The translations under genes were made by a program, and so were the position numbers. Below are positions 7,740-14,961 of a DNA stretch of 33,306 nt, piece by piece. The DNA comes from Streptomyces sp. DH37. Lineage in GTDB: Bacteria > Actinomycetota > Actinomycetes > Streptomycetales > Streptomycetaceae. The stretch's first letter is position 1, and every line of letters starts with the position of its first letter. The notes beneath the pieces were generated by a model. The model made no database searches and was not told where the DNA came from. It saw nothing but the letters and a program-made list of their open reading frames with translations. Location: positions 1 through 33,306 of the forward strand of contig NZ_JARVKV010000073.1 of NCBI RefSeq assembly GCF_029813835.1, written 5' to 3'.

Positions 7740-9176
7740 ATGAGCCCCATGTTCGAGTACGCACCCGCGCCCGAGTCCCGCGCCGTGGTGGACATCGCGC
7801 CCTCCTACGGCCTGTTCGTCGACGGCGAGTTCCGCGAGGCCGCGGGCGGCAGGGTCTTCAAGACGGTCTCGCCGTCCACCGAGGAGGTCCTGGCCGAGGT
7901 CGCCCACGCGGGCGCCGAGGACGTGGACGCCGCCGTGGCCGCCGCCCGCCGCGCCTTCGCCCCCTGGTCGGCGCTGCCCGGCTCCGAGCGCGCCAAGTAC
8001 CTGTTCCGGATCGCCCGGATCATCCAGGAGCGCTCGCGCGAGCTGGCCGTCCTGGAGACCCTGGACAACGGCAAGCCGATCCGCGAGACCCGCGACGCCG
8101 ACCTGCCGCTGGTCGCCGCGCACTTCTTCTACTACGCGGGCTGGGCCGACAAGCTCGCCCACGCCGGGTACGGCCCCGACCCCCGTCCGCTGGGCGTGGC
8201 CGGCCAGGTCATCCCGTGGAACTTCCCGCTGCTGATGCTGGCCTGGAAGGTCGCCCCGGCCCTGGCCACCGGCAACACCGTGGTCCTCAAGCCCGCCGAG
8301 ACGACGCCGCTGTCGGCGCTGTTCTTCGCGGACGTCTGCCGCCAGGCGGGGCTGCCCAGGGGCGTCGTCAACATCCTCACCGGCGACGGCTCCACGGGAG
8401 CGGCGCTGGTGGCGCACGAGGGCGTCGACAAGGTCGCCTTCACCGGCTCCACGGCCGTCGGCAAGCAGATCGCGCGCACGGTCGCCGGCACCCGCAAGAA
8501 GCTCACGCTGGAACTGGGCGGCAAGGGCGCCAACATCGTCTTCGACGACGCGCCGATCGACCAGGCCGTCGAGGGCATCGTGAACGCCGTCTACTTCAAC
8601 CAGGGCCAGGTGTGCTGCGCGGGCTCGCGCCTGCTGGTCCAGGAGTCGGTCCAGGACGAGCTGCTGGACGCACTGCGGCGCCGGCTGTCCACCCTGCGGG
8701 TCGGCGACCCGCTGGACAAGAACACCGACGTCGGCGCGATCAACTCCGCCGAGCAGCTCGCCCGCATCACCGAACTCGCCGACAGCGGCGAGGCCGAGGG
8801 CGCCGAGCGCTGGTCCCCGGCGTGCGAACTGCCCGAGCGGGGCTACTGGTTCGCGCCGACGGTCTTCACGAACGTCACCCAGGCCCACCGCATCGCCCGC
8901 GAGGAGATCTTCGGCCCCGTGCTGTCGGTGCTGACCTTCCGCACCCCGGACGAGGCGGTGGCCAAGGCCAACAACTCGCAGTACGGCCTGTCGGCGGGCG
9001 TGTGGACCGAGAAGGGCTCGCGCATCCTGGCGATGGCGAGCAGCCTCCGGGCCGGTGTGGTGTGGGCCAACACGTTCAACAAGTTCGACCCGACCTCGCC
9101 GTTCGGCGGCTACAAGGAGTCGGGCTTCGGCCGCGAGGGCGGCCGTCACGGTCTGGAGGCGTACCTCGATGTCTGA
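7740..9176 (+). CDS. Aldehyde dehydrogenase, catalytic
   Basis: 478 residues from ATG 7740; ATG 7749 is also possible. This is a full classical aldehyde dehydrogenase: VIPWNFPLLM, KPAETTPLSA, FTGSTAVGKQI for NAD binding, the general base in LTLELGGKGANIV (Glu near 258), the nucleophile in FNQGQVCCAGSRLLV (Cys near 291) and EEIFGPVLSVLTF. It is translated five bases after deoC and overlaps the next gene by eight bases (ATGTCTGA). Known chemistry of the family is aldehyde oxidation with NAD(P). Acetaldehyde from deoxyribose breakdown is the likely substrate by context. Together with the next gene it resembles a split ALDH16. Confidence 0.92.
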   Translation: MSPMFEYAPAPESRAVVDIAPSYGLFVDGEFREAAGGRVFKTVSPSTEEVLAEVAHAGAEDVDAAVAAARRAFAPWSALPGSERAKYLFRIARIIQERSRELAVLETLDNGKPIRETRDADLPLVAAHFFYYAGWADKLAHAGYGPDPRPLGVAGQVIPWNFPLLMLAWKVAPALATGNTVVLKPAETTPLSALFFADVCRQAGLPRGVVNILTGDGSTGAALVAHEGVDKVAFTGSTAVGKQIARTVAGTRKKLTLELGGKGANIVFDDAPIDQAVEGIVNAVYFNQGQVCCAGSRLLVQESVQDELLDALRRRLSTLRVGDPLDKNTDVGAINSAEQLARITELADSGEAEGAERWSPACELPERGYWFAPTVFTNVTQAHRIAREEIFGPVLSVLTFRTPDEAVAKANNSQYGLSAGVWTEKGSRILAMASSLRAGVVWANTFNKFDPTSPFGGYKESGFGREGGRHGLEAYLDV

Positions 9177-10074
9177 CACCACCGGAACCGGCTCCGGCAG
9201 GCCCGGAACGCACACGCGGCTGGGTGTTCTCAAGACCTACAAGCTGTTCGTCGGGGGGAAGTTCCCCCGGTCCGAGAGCGGACGGGTGTACGAGGTGACC
9301 GACACGCGCGGCAACTGGCTGGCGAACGCCCCGCTCGCCTCCCGCAAGGACGCCCGGGACGCGGTGGTCGCGGCCCGCAAGGCGTTCGGCGGCTGGTCGG
9401 GGGCGACCGCGTACAACCGCGGCCAGATCCTCTACCGGATCGCCGAGATGCTGGAGGGCCGCCGCGACCAGTTCACCGCCGAGGTCGCCGCCGCCGAGGG
9501 GCTGTCGCGGGCGAAGGCCGCCGCCCGGGTGGACGCGGCGATCGACCGCTGGGTGTGGTACGCGGGCTGGTCCGACAAGATCGCCCAGGTCGCGGGCGGG
9601 GCCAACCCGGTCGCGGGCCCGTACTTCAACCTCTCCACGCCGGAGCCGACCGGTGTGGTCGCCGTCGTCGCCCCCCAGGAGTCCTCCTTCCTGGGCCTGG
9701 TCTCGGTGCTCGCCCCGGTGATCGTCACCGGCAACACGGCCGTCGCCGTGGCGAGCGAGCGCGCACCCCTGCCCGCCCTGTCGCTGGCCGAGGTGCTGGC
9801 CACCTCCGACCTGCCCGGCGGTGTGGTCAACGTCCTCTCCGGGCGGACGGCCGAGATCGCCGCGCCGCTCGCCGCCCACCAGGACGTCAACGCCGTCGAC
9901 CTGACGGGCGCGGACGAGGGGCTGGCGAAGGAGCTGGAGACGGCCGCCGCCGACAACCTCAAGCGGGTGCTGCGCCCGGCGGACGCGACCTCCGACTGGT
10001 CCGCCGACCCCGGCACCCGGCGGATGCTGGCCTTCCTGGAGACCAAGACCGTCTGGCACCCCATGGGCGTCTGA
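9169..10074 (+). CDS. Short aldehyde dehydrogenase-like protein without catalytic residues
   Basis: 301 residues; ATG 9169 lies inside the stop region of the preceding gene, so the two are translationally coupled. It aligns with the N-terminal cofactor half of aldehyde dehydrogenases: YKLFVGGKFPRSESG, AARKAFGGWSGATAYNRGQI, TGVVAVVAPQESSFLGL (where PWNFP is expected), VTGNTAVAVASERAPLPALS and LPGGVVNVLSG. The FTGS motif is degenerate (DLTGADEG). There is no LELGGK glutamate and no catalytic Cys, and the protein ends with FLETKTVWHPMGV. The open frame is intact and a terminator follows directly, so it is not a frameshift product. Best reading: a non-catalytic partner of the preceding enzyme, equivalent to the C-terminal pseudo-domain of ALDH16 (inference). 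Confidence 0.88.
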   Translation: MSDTTGTGSGRPGTHTRLGVLKTYKLFVGGKFPRSESGRVYEVTDTRGNWLANAPLASRKDARDAVVAARKAFGGWSGATAYNRGQILYRIAEMLEGRRDQFTAEVAAAEGLSRAKAAARVDAAIDRWVWYAGWSDKIAQVAGGANPVAGPYFNLSTPEPTGVVAVVAPQESSFLGLVSVLAPVIVTGNTAVAVASERAPLPALSLAEVLATSDLPGGVVNVLSGRTAEIAAPLAAHQDVNAVDLTGADEGLAKELETAAADNLKRVLRPADATSDWSADPGTRRMLAFLETKTVWHPMGV

Positions 10075-10080
10075 CGGACC

Positions 10081-10119
10081 GCCCGTCCGGGGCCGCGACC
10101 GCCGCGGCCCCGGACGGGC
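10081..10119. terminator. Bidirectional hairpin terminator
   Basis: A perfect 17-bp stem (10081-10097 with 10103-10119) encloses a 5-base loop. It lies between the convergent aldehyde dehydrogenase-like and secreted-protein genes. No U-tract follows, as is usual in Streptomyces. Confidence 0.85.
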
Positions 10120-10125
10120 GCCTCC

Positions 10126-10602
10126 TCAGCCGGGCAGCAGCCCCGCCACCGGGCCCACGGCCGGAAGGGTGCGGATCGTGCCCCCGTCGCTGATCGGCCC
10201 CGTGAGGGTCCTGGTGCTCACCGGCCGGAAGTCGGCGACCTGGGTGCCGACCGTGTTGTCCAGCGGGTCCACCGGCGTGCCCGCCAGCGGGTGGATCCGG
10301 TGGTCCTTGGCCGGGCGCAGCCCCCCGGCCGTGGCGTGCTCGGTGGCCTGCACCCCTTCGGCCATGCCGTGCACGCCGGACTGGAGCGAGTCCGGCGAGA
10401 CCAGCGACGTGACGCGCGACAGCTGCACGGACGCCTCGCCGCCCCCTCCCGGCGCGGCGGGCGCCGCGACCGCCGCCGTCGCTCCTCCGGCCATCGCGGC
10501 CCCGACCGCGGAGACGGTCAACCCGGCCCGCAGCAGGGCGCGCTGGACGCCGCCGCCCCCCGTCTGCCTCTCCCGTGCGTGACGCCGGCGCTGAGCGGTC
10601 AT
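10126..10602 (-). CDS. Small secreted protein of unknown function
   Basis: 158 residues. ATG at 10602 has AGGTG about five bases upstream. A basic N-region (RRRHARERQ) precedes a hydrophobic stretch and an Ala-rich signal peptidase region (ATAAVAAPAAPGG), so export is likely with cleavage near residue 47. The mature part is about 110 residues, has no cysteine and no domain I recognise; it contains LSRVTSLVSPDSLQSGVHG and ends in VGPVAGLLPG. A second small secreted protein at 16635-17012 has a comparable size and a GKLLG end, but I see no convincing homology. It is divergent from the kinase gene at 10721. Confidence 0.72.
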   Translation of the reverse strand: MTAQRRRHARERQTGGGGVQRALLRAGLTVSAVGAAMAGGATAAVAAPAAPGGGGEASVQLSRVTSLVSPDSLQSGVHGMAEGVQATEHATAGGLRPAKDHRIHPLAGTPVDPLDNTVGTQVADFRPVSTRTLTGPISDGGTIRTLPAVGPVAGLLPG

Positions 10603-10720
10603 GGGACACCTACCAAGGGAACTCGAAGTGCGTGATCGTACGGTGACGCAGCGTATACGAGCCGGGCGTCACGCGCACGCGCGCACCGGCACCCCCGGGA
10701 ATGGCCGACAATGGTCTTCC

Positions 10721-11338
10721 GTGACCTCCCACGACACCGCCCGCGTGATCCTGCTGACCGGCCCGTCCGGCTCCGGCAAGTCCTCGCTCGCCGCCCGCAC
10801 CGGGCTGCCCGTGCTGCGCCTGGACGACTTCTACAAGGAGGCCGGCGACCCGTCCCTGCCCCGCCTCGCCGCCGGCGGCCGGGTGGACTGGGACCACCCC
10901 GCCTCCTGGGACGCCGACGCCGCGGTGGCCGCGATCGGCGCCCTGTGCGAGCGGGGCCGCGCCACCGTGCCGGTGTACGACATCTCCGCGAGCGCGCGGG
11001 CCGGCGAGGAAGCGCTGGACCTGGAGGGCGCGCGCCTGTTCGTCGCCGAGGGGATATTCGCCGCCGAGGTCGCCGGACGCTGCCGCGAACTGGGTCTGCT
11101 GGCCGACGCGTTGTGCCTGCGCGGACGCCCCTCCACCACCTTCCGGCGGCGGCTGGCGCGCGACGTGCGCGAGGGCCGCAAGTCGCTGCCCGTCCTGGTG
11201 CGCCGCGGCTGGGCCCTGATGCGCGCCGAGGGCGCGATCGTCGCGCGGCACGTCGCCCTGGGCGCCCACGCCTGCGGACGCGAGGAGGCGCTGGCGAGGA
11301 TCGCGGCGCTCCGCGCGCCCGAGTCCGTGCACGCGTGA
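10721..11338 (+). CDS. Uridine kinase-like P-loop kinase
   Basis: 205 residues. Walker A is GPSGSGKSSLAAR (about 13-21), followed by LRLDDFYKEAGD and a DWDHPASWD motif, both characteristic of uridine kinase-related NTP-dependent kinases, and a Walker-B-like strand LFVAEGIFAAEV. A lid with several Arg follows (FRRRLARDVREGRKS). The expected reaction is phosphorylation of uridine or cytidine with ATP/GTP in pyrimidine salvage, although such small actinobacterial members have not all been tested. GTG 10721 is preferred because sequence upstream has no family character; GACAAT at 10707-10712 could be the -10 of a near-leaderless mRNA. The product fits the nucleoside theme, but the regulon palindrome is absent here. 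Confidence 0.83.
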   Translation: MTSHDTARVILLTGPSGSGKSSLAARTGLPVLRLDDFYKEAGDPSLPRLAAGGRVDWDHPASWDADAAVAAIGALCERGRATVPVYDISASARAGEEALDLEGARLFVAEGIFAAEVAGRCRELGLLADALCLRGRPSTTFRRRLARDVREGRKSLPVLVRRGWALMRAEGAIVARHVALGAHACGREEALARIAALRAPESVHA

Positions 11339-11379
11339 GAGCGGGTCCGGTCGTACCCCCCGGCCGACCAGGCCCGCTC
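11339..11379. terminator. Imperfect hairpin between convergent genes
   Basis: GAGCGGG (11339-11345) pairs with CCCGCTC (11373-11379), and GGTCG with CGACC inside it, with small internal loops. It follows directly after the kinase stop and lies downstream of sigQ on the other strand. The remaining 64 bases to sigQ are pyrimidine-rich. Confidence 0.5.
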
Positions 11380-11443
11380 CCGCGCCCCCCGTGCTCCCCC
11401 GTACCCCCCGGTCCTCTCCCCCGTGTCCCCCGGTCGCGGCGCG

Positions 11444-12211
11444 TCAGGCGACCAGCTCGCCGAAGCTCTCCTCCAGGTCGCGCCCGAAGCTGAGCGCCTC
11501 GTCGTCGCGCAGCCGGCGCAGGGAGCGCCAGATGCTGCTCTTGACCGTGCCGACGCTGATGTTCAGGATGTCCGCGATCTCCGGGTCGGTGCGGCCCTCG
11601 TAGTAGCGCAGGACCAGCATCGTGCGCTGGAGTTCGGGCAGCCGCGCCAGCGCCTGCCACAGCACCGCGCGCAGCTCGGTGCCGCGCATCGCGTCGCTCT
11701 CGCCGGCCGCCTCGGGCAGTTCCTCGGTCGGGTACTCGTTGAGCTTGCGGCGGCGCCAGGCGCTGATGTGCAGGTTGGTCATGGTGCGGCGCAGGTACCC
11801 GCCGACCGCCGCCTTGTCGCTGATCCGCTCCCAGGCGCGGTACGTGGAGAACAGCGCGCTCTGCAGCAGGTCCTCGGCCTCGTGGCGGTCCCCCGTCAGG
11901 TGGTAGGCGGTGGCGTACAGGGAGGCGCGGCGCTCGCGGACGTAGGCGGTGAACTCCGCCTCCGACACGCCCCCCCGGCGCCGCTCCCCCGAGCCCTCCC
12001 CGTACGCTTCCTCCCCCCGCCGGCCGCCCCCCGCGGCCGGCTCGGGCGCGGCGGCGATGTGCGCCGGCCGCTGACGGCCGGTGCCGCGGTTGCACCCTCC
12101 CCCGGGAGTTCCCGCGGCACCGGACTTCTCCACGCTCCGGGCCGGAACCACAGGGGTGCGCCGGCGCGTGTGGATAACCGCGCTGGTGATGTTGCGGTGC
12201 AGTGTGTTCAT
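11444..12211 (-). CDS. sigQ: ECF sigma factor SigQ
   Basis: 255 residues from ATG 12211, preceded by a G-rich Shine-Dalgarno (GAGGGG). The first 85-90 residues are low complexity (Arg, Gly, Pro). Region 2 then appears as AYVRERRASLYATAYHLTGD / EAEDLLQSALFSTYRAWERI, and region 4 as LPELQRTMLVLRYYEGRTDP / EIADILNISVGTVKSSIWRS, the SigE-like subgroup. It lies divergently next to afsQ1-afsQ2, as sigQ does in S. coelicolor, where it is activated by AfsQ1 and linked to antibiotic production and nitrogen/carbon signals (established knowledge). An AfsQ1 box stands 85 bases upstream. I see no anti-sigma gene beside it. Confidence 0.93.
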   Translation of the reverse strand: MNTLHRNITSAVIHTRRRTPVVPARSVEKSGAAGTPGGGCNRGTGRQRPAHIAAAPEPAAGGGRRGEEAYGEGSGERRRGGVSEAEFTAYVRERRASLYATAYHLTGDRHEAEDLLQSALFSTYRAWERISDKAAVGGYLRRTMTNLHISAWRRRKLNEYPTEELPEAAGESDAMRGTELRAVLWQALARLPELQRTMLVLRYYEGRTDPEIADILNISVGTVKSSIWRSLRRLRDDEALSFGRDLEESFGELVA

Positions 12212-12296
12212 CTCGCGCCCCCCTCTGGAGCCAGCCCGTGCGCTTGCTTGTGGCGAATACACTGCCGGGGCAGTTTCATCGCCGGGTCCGCCGACT

Positions 12297-12312
12297 GTCA
12301 CAGGGGTGTCAC
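12297..12312. promoter_or_regulatory. AfsQ1-binding site (GTnAC-N6-GTnAC)
   Basis: GTCAC (12297-12301), six bases, GTCAC (12308-12312) matches the published AfsQ1 consensus exactly. It lies between sigQ (start 12211) and afsQ1 (start 12403), about 40 bases upstream of a plausible sigQ -10 region. It suits AfsQ1 activation of sigQ and possibly autoregulation of afsQ1. Confidence 0.85.
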
Positions 12313-12402
12313 AGGCCCCGGGGAGGCCGTGACCCGCCCGCGTTCGCGTTCCGTTCACCGGCCGGTCGTGGTCCGGGCACGGGATGCGCCAGAATGGCGC
12401 GC

Positions 12403-13080
12403 GTGCCTTTCCTGTTGCTGATCGAGGACGACGAAGCCGTCCGTACGGCCCTGGAGATGGGTCTGACCCGGCAGGGTCACCGTGTGGTGACCGCCGCCTC
12501 GGGTGAGGACGGCCTCAAGCTGCTGCGCGAGCAGAGGCCCGACCTGATCGTGCTGGACGTCATGCTGCCCGGCATCGACGGCTTCGAGGTGTGCCGCCGC
12601 ATCCGGCGCACGGACCAGCTTCCGATCATCCTGCTGACCGCGCGCAGCGACGACATCGACGTCGTGGTCGGCCTGGAGTCCGGCGCGGACGACTACGTCG
12701 TCAAGCCGGTGCAGGGGCGGGTGCTGGACGCCCGCATCCGCGCGGTGATGCGGCGCGGCGAGCGCGAGGCGAACGACTCGGCGACCTTCGGCGCGCTGGT
12801 CATCGACCGCTCGGCGATGACCGTGACCAAGAACGGCAGGGACCTCCAGCTCACCCCGACCGAGCTGCGGCTGCTGCTGGAGCTGAGCCGCCGCCCCGGG
12901 CAGGCGCTGTCGCGGCAGCAGTTGCTGCGGCTGGTGTGGGAGCACGACTACCTGGGCGACTCCCGGCTGGTCGACGCGTGCGTCCAGCGGCTGCGCGCCA
13001 AGGTCGAGGACGTCCCCTCCTCGCCGACGCTGATCCGCACGGTGCGCGGCGTCGGCTACCGGCTGGATCCCCCCGCGTGA
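12403..13080 (+). CDS. afsQ1: Response regulator AfsQ1
   Basis: 225 residues, the exact length of S. coelicolor AfsQ1. It is an OmpR-family regulator: acidic pocket EDD at 8-10, phosphoacceptor Asp52 in LIVLDVMLPGIDG, LLTAR (the Thr switch) and DDYVVKPVQ (Lys). The C-terminal winged helix contains LTPTELRLLLELSRRPGQAL / RLVWEHDYLGDSRLVDACVQ / IRTVRGVGYRLD. Phosphorylated by AfsQ2, it binds GTnAC-N6-GTnAC sites at sigQ and pathway-specific antibiotic activator genes (knowledge from S. coelicolor). I choose GTG 12403 over ATG 12394 because CAGAAT (12390-12395) is a -10 box placed eight bases before GTG, which indicates a leaderless mRNA, and the length then fits. Confidence 0.96.
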   Translation: MPFLLLIEDDEAVRTALEMGLTRQGHRVVTAASGEDGLKLLREQRPDLIVLDVMLPGIDGFEVCRRIRRTDQLPIILLTARSDDIDVVVGLESGADDYVVKPVQGRVLDARIRAVMRRGEREANDSATFGALVIDRSAMTVTKNGRDLQLTPTELRLLLELSRRPGQALSRQQLLRLVWEHDYLGDSRLVDACVQRLRAKVEDVPSSPTLIRTVRGVGYRLDPPA

Positions 13081-13145
13081 GAGGGGCGCGCGACGCCGGC
13101 GGGCGCCCGGCGCTGATATCCGCACCCCCGTTGGGGGGAGGCACC

Positions 13146-13241
13146 GTGAGCGACGCACGCGAGGCCACCAGCCCGCACACGGCGACGACACCAGCACGTC
13201 CGCGCCGAGCGGGCGGAGAAGCTCACGAGGAGACGGAGTGA
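13146..13241 (+). CDS. Possible 31-residue peptide upstream of afsQ2 (copy 1)
   Basis: GTG at 13146 has a strong Shine-Dalgarno (GGGGGGAGG, 13133-13141). It encodes MSDAREATSPHTATTPARP then RRAGGEAHEETE, and stops at TGA 13239-13241 overlapping the next GTG (13238). No family is recognised. Third positions are less G/C-biased than in flanking genes, so it may be a translational relay rather than a functional peptide. A small CCCCC-GTT-GGGGG hairpin (125-137 in 13125-13137) would mask the Shine-Dalgarno. Confidence 0.35.
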   Translation: MSDAREATSPHTATTPARPRRAGGEAHEETE

Positions 13242-13329
13242 GCGACGCACGCGAGGCCACCGACCCGCACACGACCGCGATACCAGTGCGTCCGCGCCGA
13301 GCGGGCGGAGAAGCTCGGGGGGAGACGGA
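13146..13329 (+). repeat. Two tandem 92-bp units between afsQ1 and afsQ2
   Basis: Units 13146-13237 and 13238-13329 are the same length and differ at about 11 of 92 positions. A third partial copy continues into afsQ2: each unit begins GTGAGCGA, and afsQ2 also begins GTGAGCGA at 13330. Each unit ends with GGAGACGGA, a Shine-Dalgarno for the next GTG. It looks like duplication of the afsQ2 translation start region. Confidence 0.9.
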
Positions 13330-13333
13330 GTGA
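13238..13333 (+). CDS. Possible 31-residue peptide upstream of afsQ2 (copy 2)
   Basis: Second copy of the preceding small frame, encoding MSDAREATDPHTTAIPVRP then RRAGGEARGETE. Length, start, stop and the RPRRAGGEA core are kept although about 11 bases changed, with no indels. Its TGA (13331-13333) overlaps the afsQ2 GTG (13330), so ribosomes could pass from peptide 1 to peptide 2 to AfsQ2. Whether the peptide matters is unknown. Confidence 0.35.
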   Translation: MSDAREATDPHTTAIPVRPRRAGGEARGETE

Positions 13334-14961
13334 GCGAGACCCCTGGCAGGCTCGCCGGGGCACTGCGGCTGACGAGTCTGCGGCTGCGGCTGGTGGTGGT
13401 CTTCGCGCTGGTCGCGCTGACCGCGGCGGTGGCCGCCTCCGGCATCGCGTACTGGATCAACCGCGACGCCGTCCTGACCCGGGCGCAGAACGCCGCCCTC
13501 AACGACTTCCGCGAGTCGCTGGGCGACAACGCGGGCGCCCTGTCCCGCCGGCCGCCCTGCGACGCGGTGCGGGACGCGGCCGACACCATGGCGAACAGCA
13601 CCCAGCGGTACGAGGTGGTGCTGATCGAGGAGCAGGCCGACGGCTCGCCGTGCGCGGCGGTGTCCGACCCGGAGTTCACCCTGGAGGACGTGCCCGGGGC
13701 ACTGCGCGCCGCGGTGGGCAGGAAGCGCCCGGTCGACGCCTCCAACAAGGCCCCGTACCACCTGTACTGGCAGCGGATCACGATGGACGGCGAGCCGTAC
13801 CTGGTGGGCGGCGCCACCGTGATCGGCGGAGGGCCGACGGGCTACATGTTCAAGTCGCTCGCGCCCGAGCGGGACGACCTCAACTCCCTGGCCTGGTCGC
13901 TGGGGATCGCCACCGCGCTGGCCCTGGTCGGCTCCGCCCTGCTGGCGCAGGCCGCCGCCACGACGGTGCTGCGGCCCGTGCAGCGGCTGGGCGACGCGGC
14001 GCGGCGGCTGGGCGAGGGGAAGCTGGACACCCGGCTGCGGGTGTCGGGGACGGACGAGCTGGCCGAGCTGTCCCGGACGTTCAACCGCACCGCCGAGTCC
14101 CTGGAGCAGCGGGTGGCCGAACTGAGCGCCCGCGAGGAGTCCAGCCGCCGCTTCGTGGCGGACATGTCGCACGAGCTGCGCACGCCGCTGACCGCGATCA
14201 CCGCGGTGACGGAGGTCCTGGAGGACGAGATCGACTCGCTCGACCCGATGATCGCGCCCGCGGTCACCCTGGTGGTCAGCGAGACCCGGCGGCTGAACGA
14301 CCTGGTGGAGAACCTGATGGAGGTCACCCGCTTCGACGCGGGGACGGCCAGGCTGGTGCTCGACGACGTGGACGTCGCGGACCAGGTGACGGCCTGCATC
14401 GACGCCCGCGCCTGGCTGGACGCGGTCGAACTCGACGCCGACCGCGGCATCATGGCGCGGCTCGACCCGCGCCGTCTGGACGTGATCCTGGCCAATCTGA
14501 TCGGCAACGCGCTCAAGCACGGCGGCTCCCCGGTGCGGGTGTCGGTGCGCACCCGGGAGTCCGCGGCGGGAGGCGCGGACGCGGGCGGGGACGAACTGGT
14601 GATCCGGGTCGCCGACCACGGACCGGGCATCCCCGAGGACGTGCTGCCCCACGTCTTCGACCGCTTCTACAAGGCGAGCGCGTCCCGGCCCCGCTCCGAG
14701 GGCAGCGGGCTGGGGCTGTCGATCGCCATGGAGAACGCGCACATCCACGGCGGCTCGATCACCGCGGAGAACGCGCCCGAGGGCGGCGCGGTCTTCACCC
14801 TGCGGCTGCCGCGCGACGCCAGCCGCCTCGCGCCGGACCGGGAGACGGACGCGGACGCAGACGCGGACACAGAGACAGAGACAGACACAGGCGCGGACAC
14901 GGGCACGGACGCGGGCACGGACACGGACGGCGGCGGAACGGGCCGGGGGGACGGACGATGA
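13330..14961 (+). CDS. afsQ2: Sensor histidine kinase AfsQ2
   Basis: 543 residues. The first transmembrane segment is LVVVFALVALTAAVAASGIA, followed by an extracytoplasmic sensor of about 145 residues with two Cys (PPCDAV and GSPCAAV), then a second segment (LGIATALALVGSALLAQAA). A HAMP linker (RPVQRLGDAARRLGEGKL) leads to the H-box MSHELRTPLTAI with His281, N-box NLIGNALKHGG, G1 DHGPGIPED and G2 EGSGLGLSIA. The ligand is unknown; in S. coelicolor the AfsQ pair responds under glutamate-based nutrition. GTG 13330 has GGAGA just upstream. The C-terminus after the kinase domain is a roughly 45-residue Asp/Thr/Glu/Gly tail encoded by simple GACACG/GACGCG-type repeats. It overlaps the lipoprotein gene by four bases. 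Confidence 0.94.
   Translation: MSETPGRLAGALRLTSLRLRLVVVFALVALTAAVAASGIAYWINRDAVLTRAQNAALNDFRESLGDNAGALSRRPPCDAVRDAADTMANSTQRYEVVLIEEQADGSPCAAVSDPEFTLEDVPGALRAAVGRKRPVDASNKAPYHLYWQRITMDGEPYLVGGATVIGGGPTGYMFKSLAPERDDLNSLAWSLGIATALALVGSALLAQAAATTVLRPVQRLGDAARRLGEGKLDTRLRVSGTDELAELSRTFNRTAESLEQRVAELSAREESSRRFVADMSHELRTPLTAITAVTEVLEDEIDSLDPMIAPAVTLVVSETRRLNDLVENLMEVTRFDAGTARLVLDDVDVADQVTACIDARAWLDAVELDADRGIMARLDPRRLDVILANLIGNALKHGGSPVRVSVRTRESAAGGADAGGDELVIRVADHGPGIPEDVLPHVFDRFYKASASRPRSEGSGLGLSIAMENAHIHGGSITAENAPEGGAVFTLRLPRDASRLAPDRETDADADADTETETDTGADTGTDAGTDTDGGGTGRGDGR

Noticed and set aside
9169..10125. Frameshift or truncation explaining the short aldehyde dehydrogenase-like gene
   Set aside because: No catalytic Cys motif or other ALDH C-terminal sequence is found in any frame after the stop; a terminator begins seven bases later. 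The short form seems genuine.
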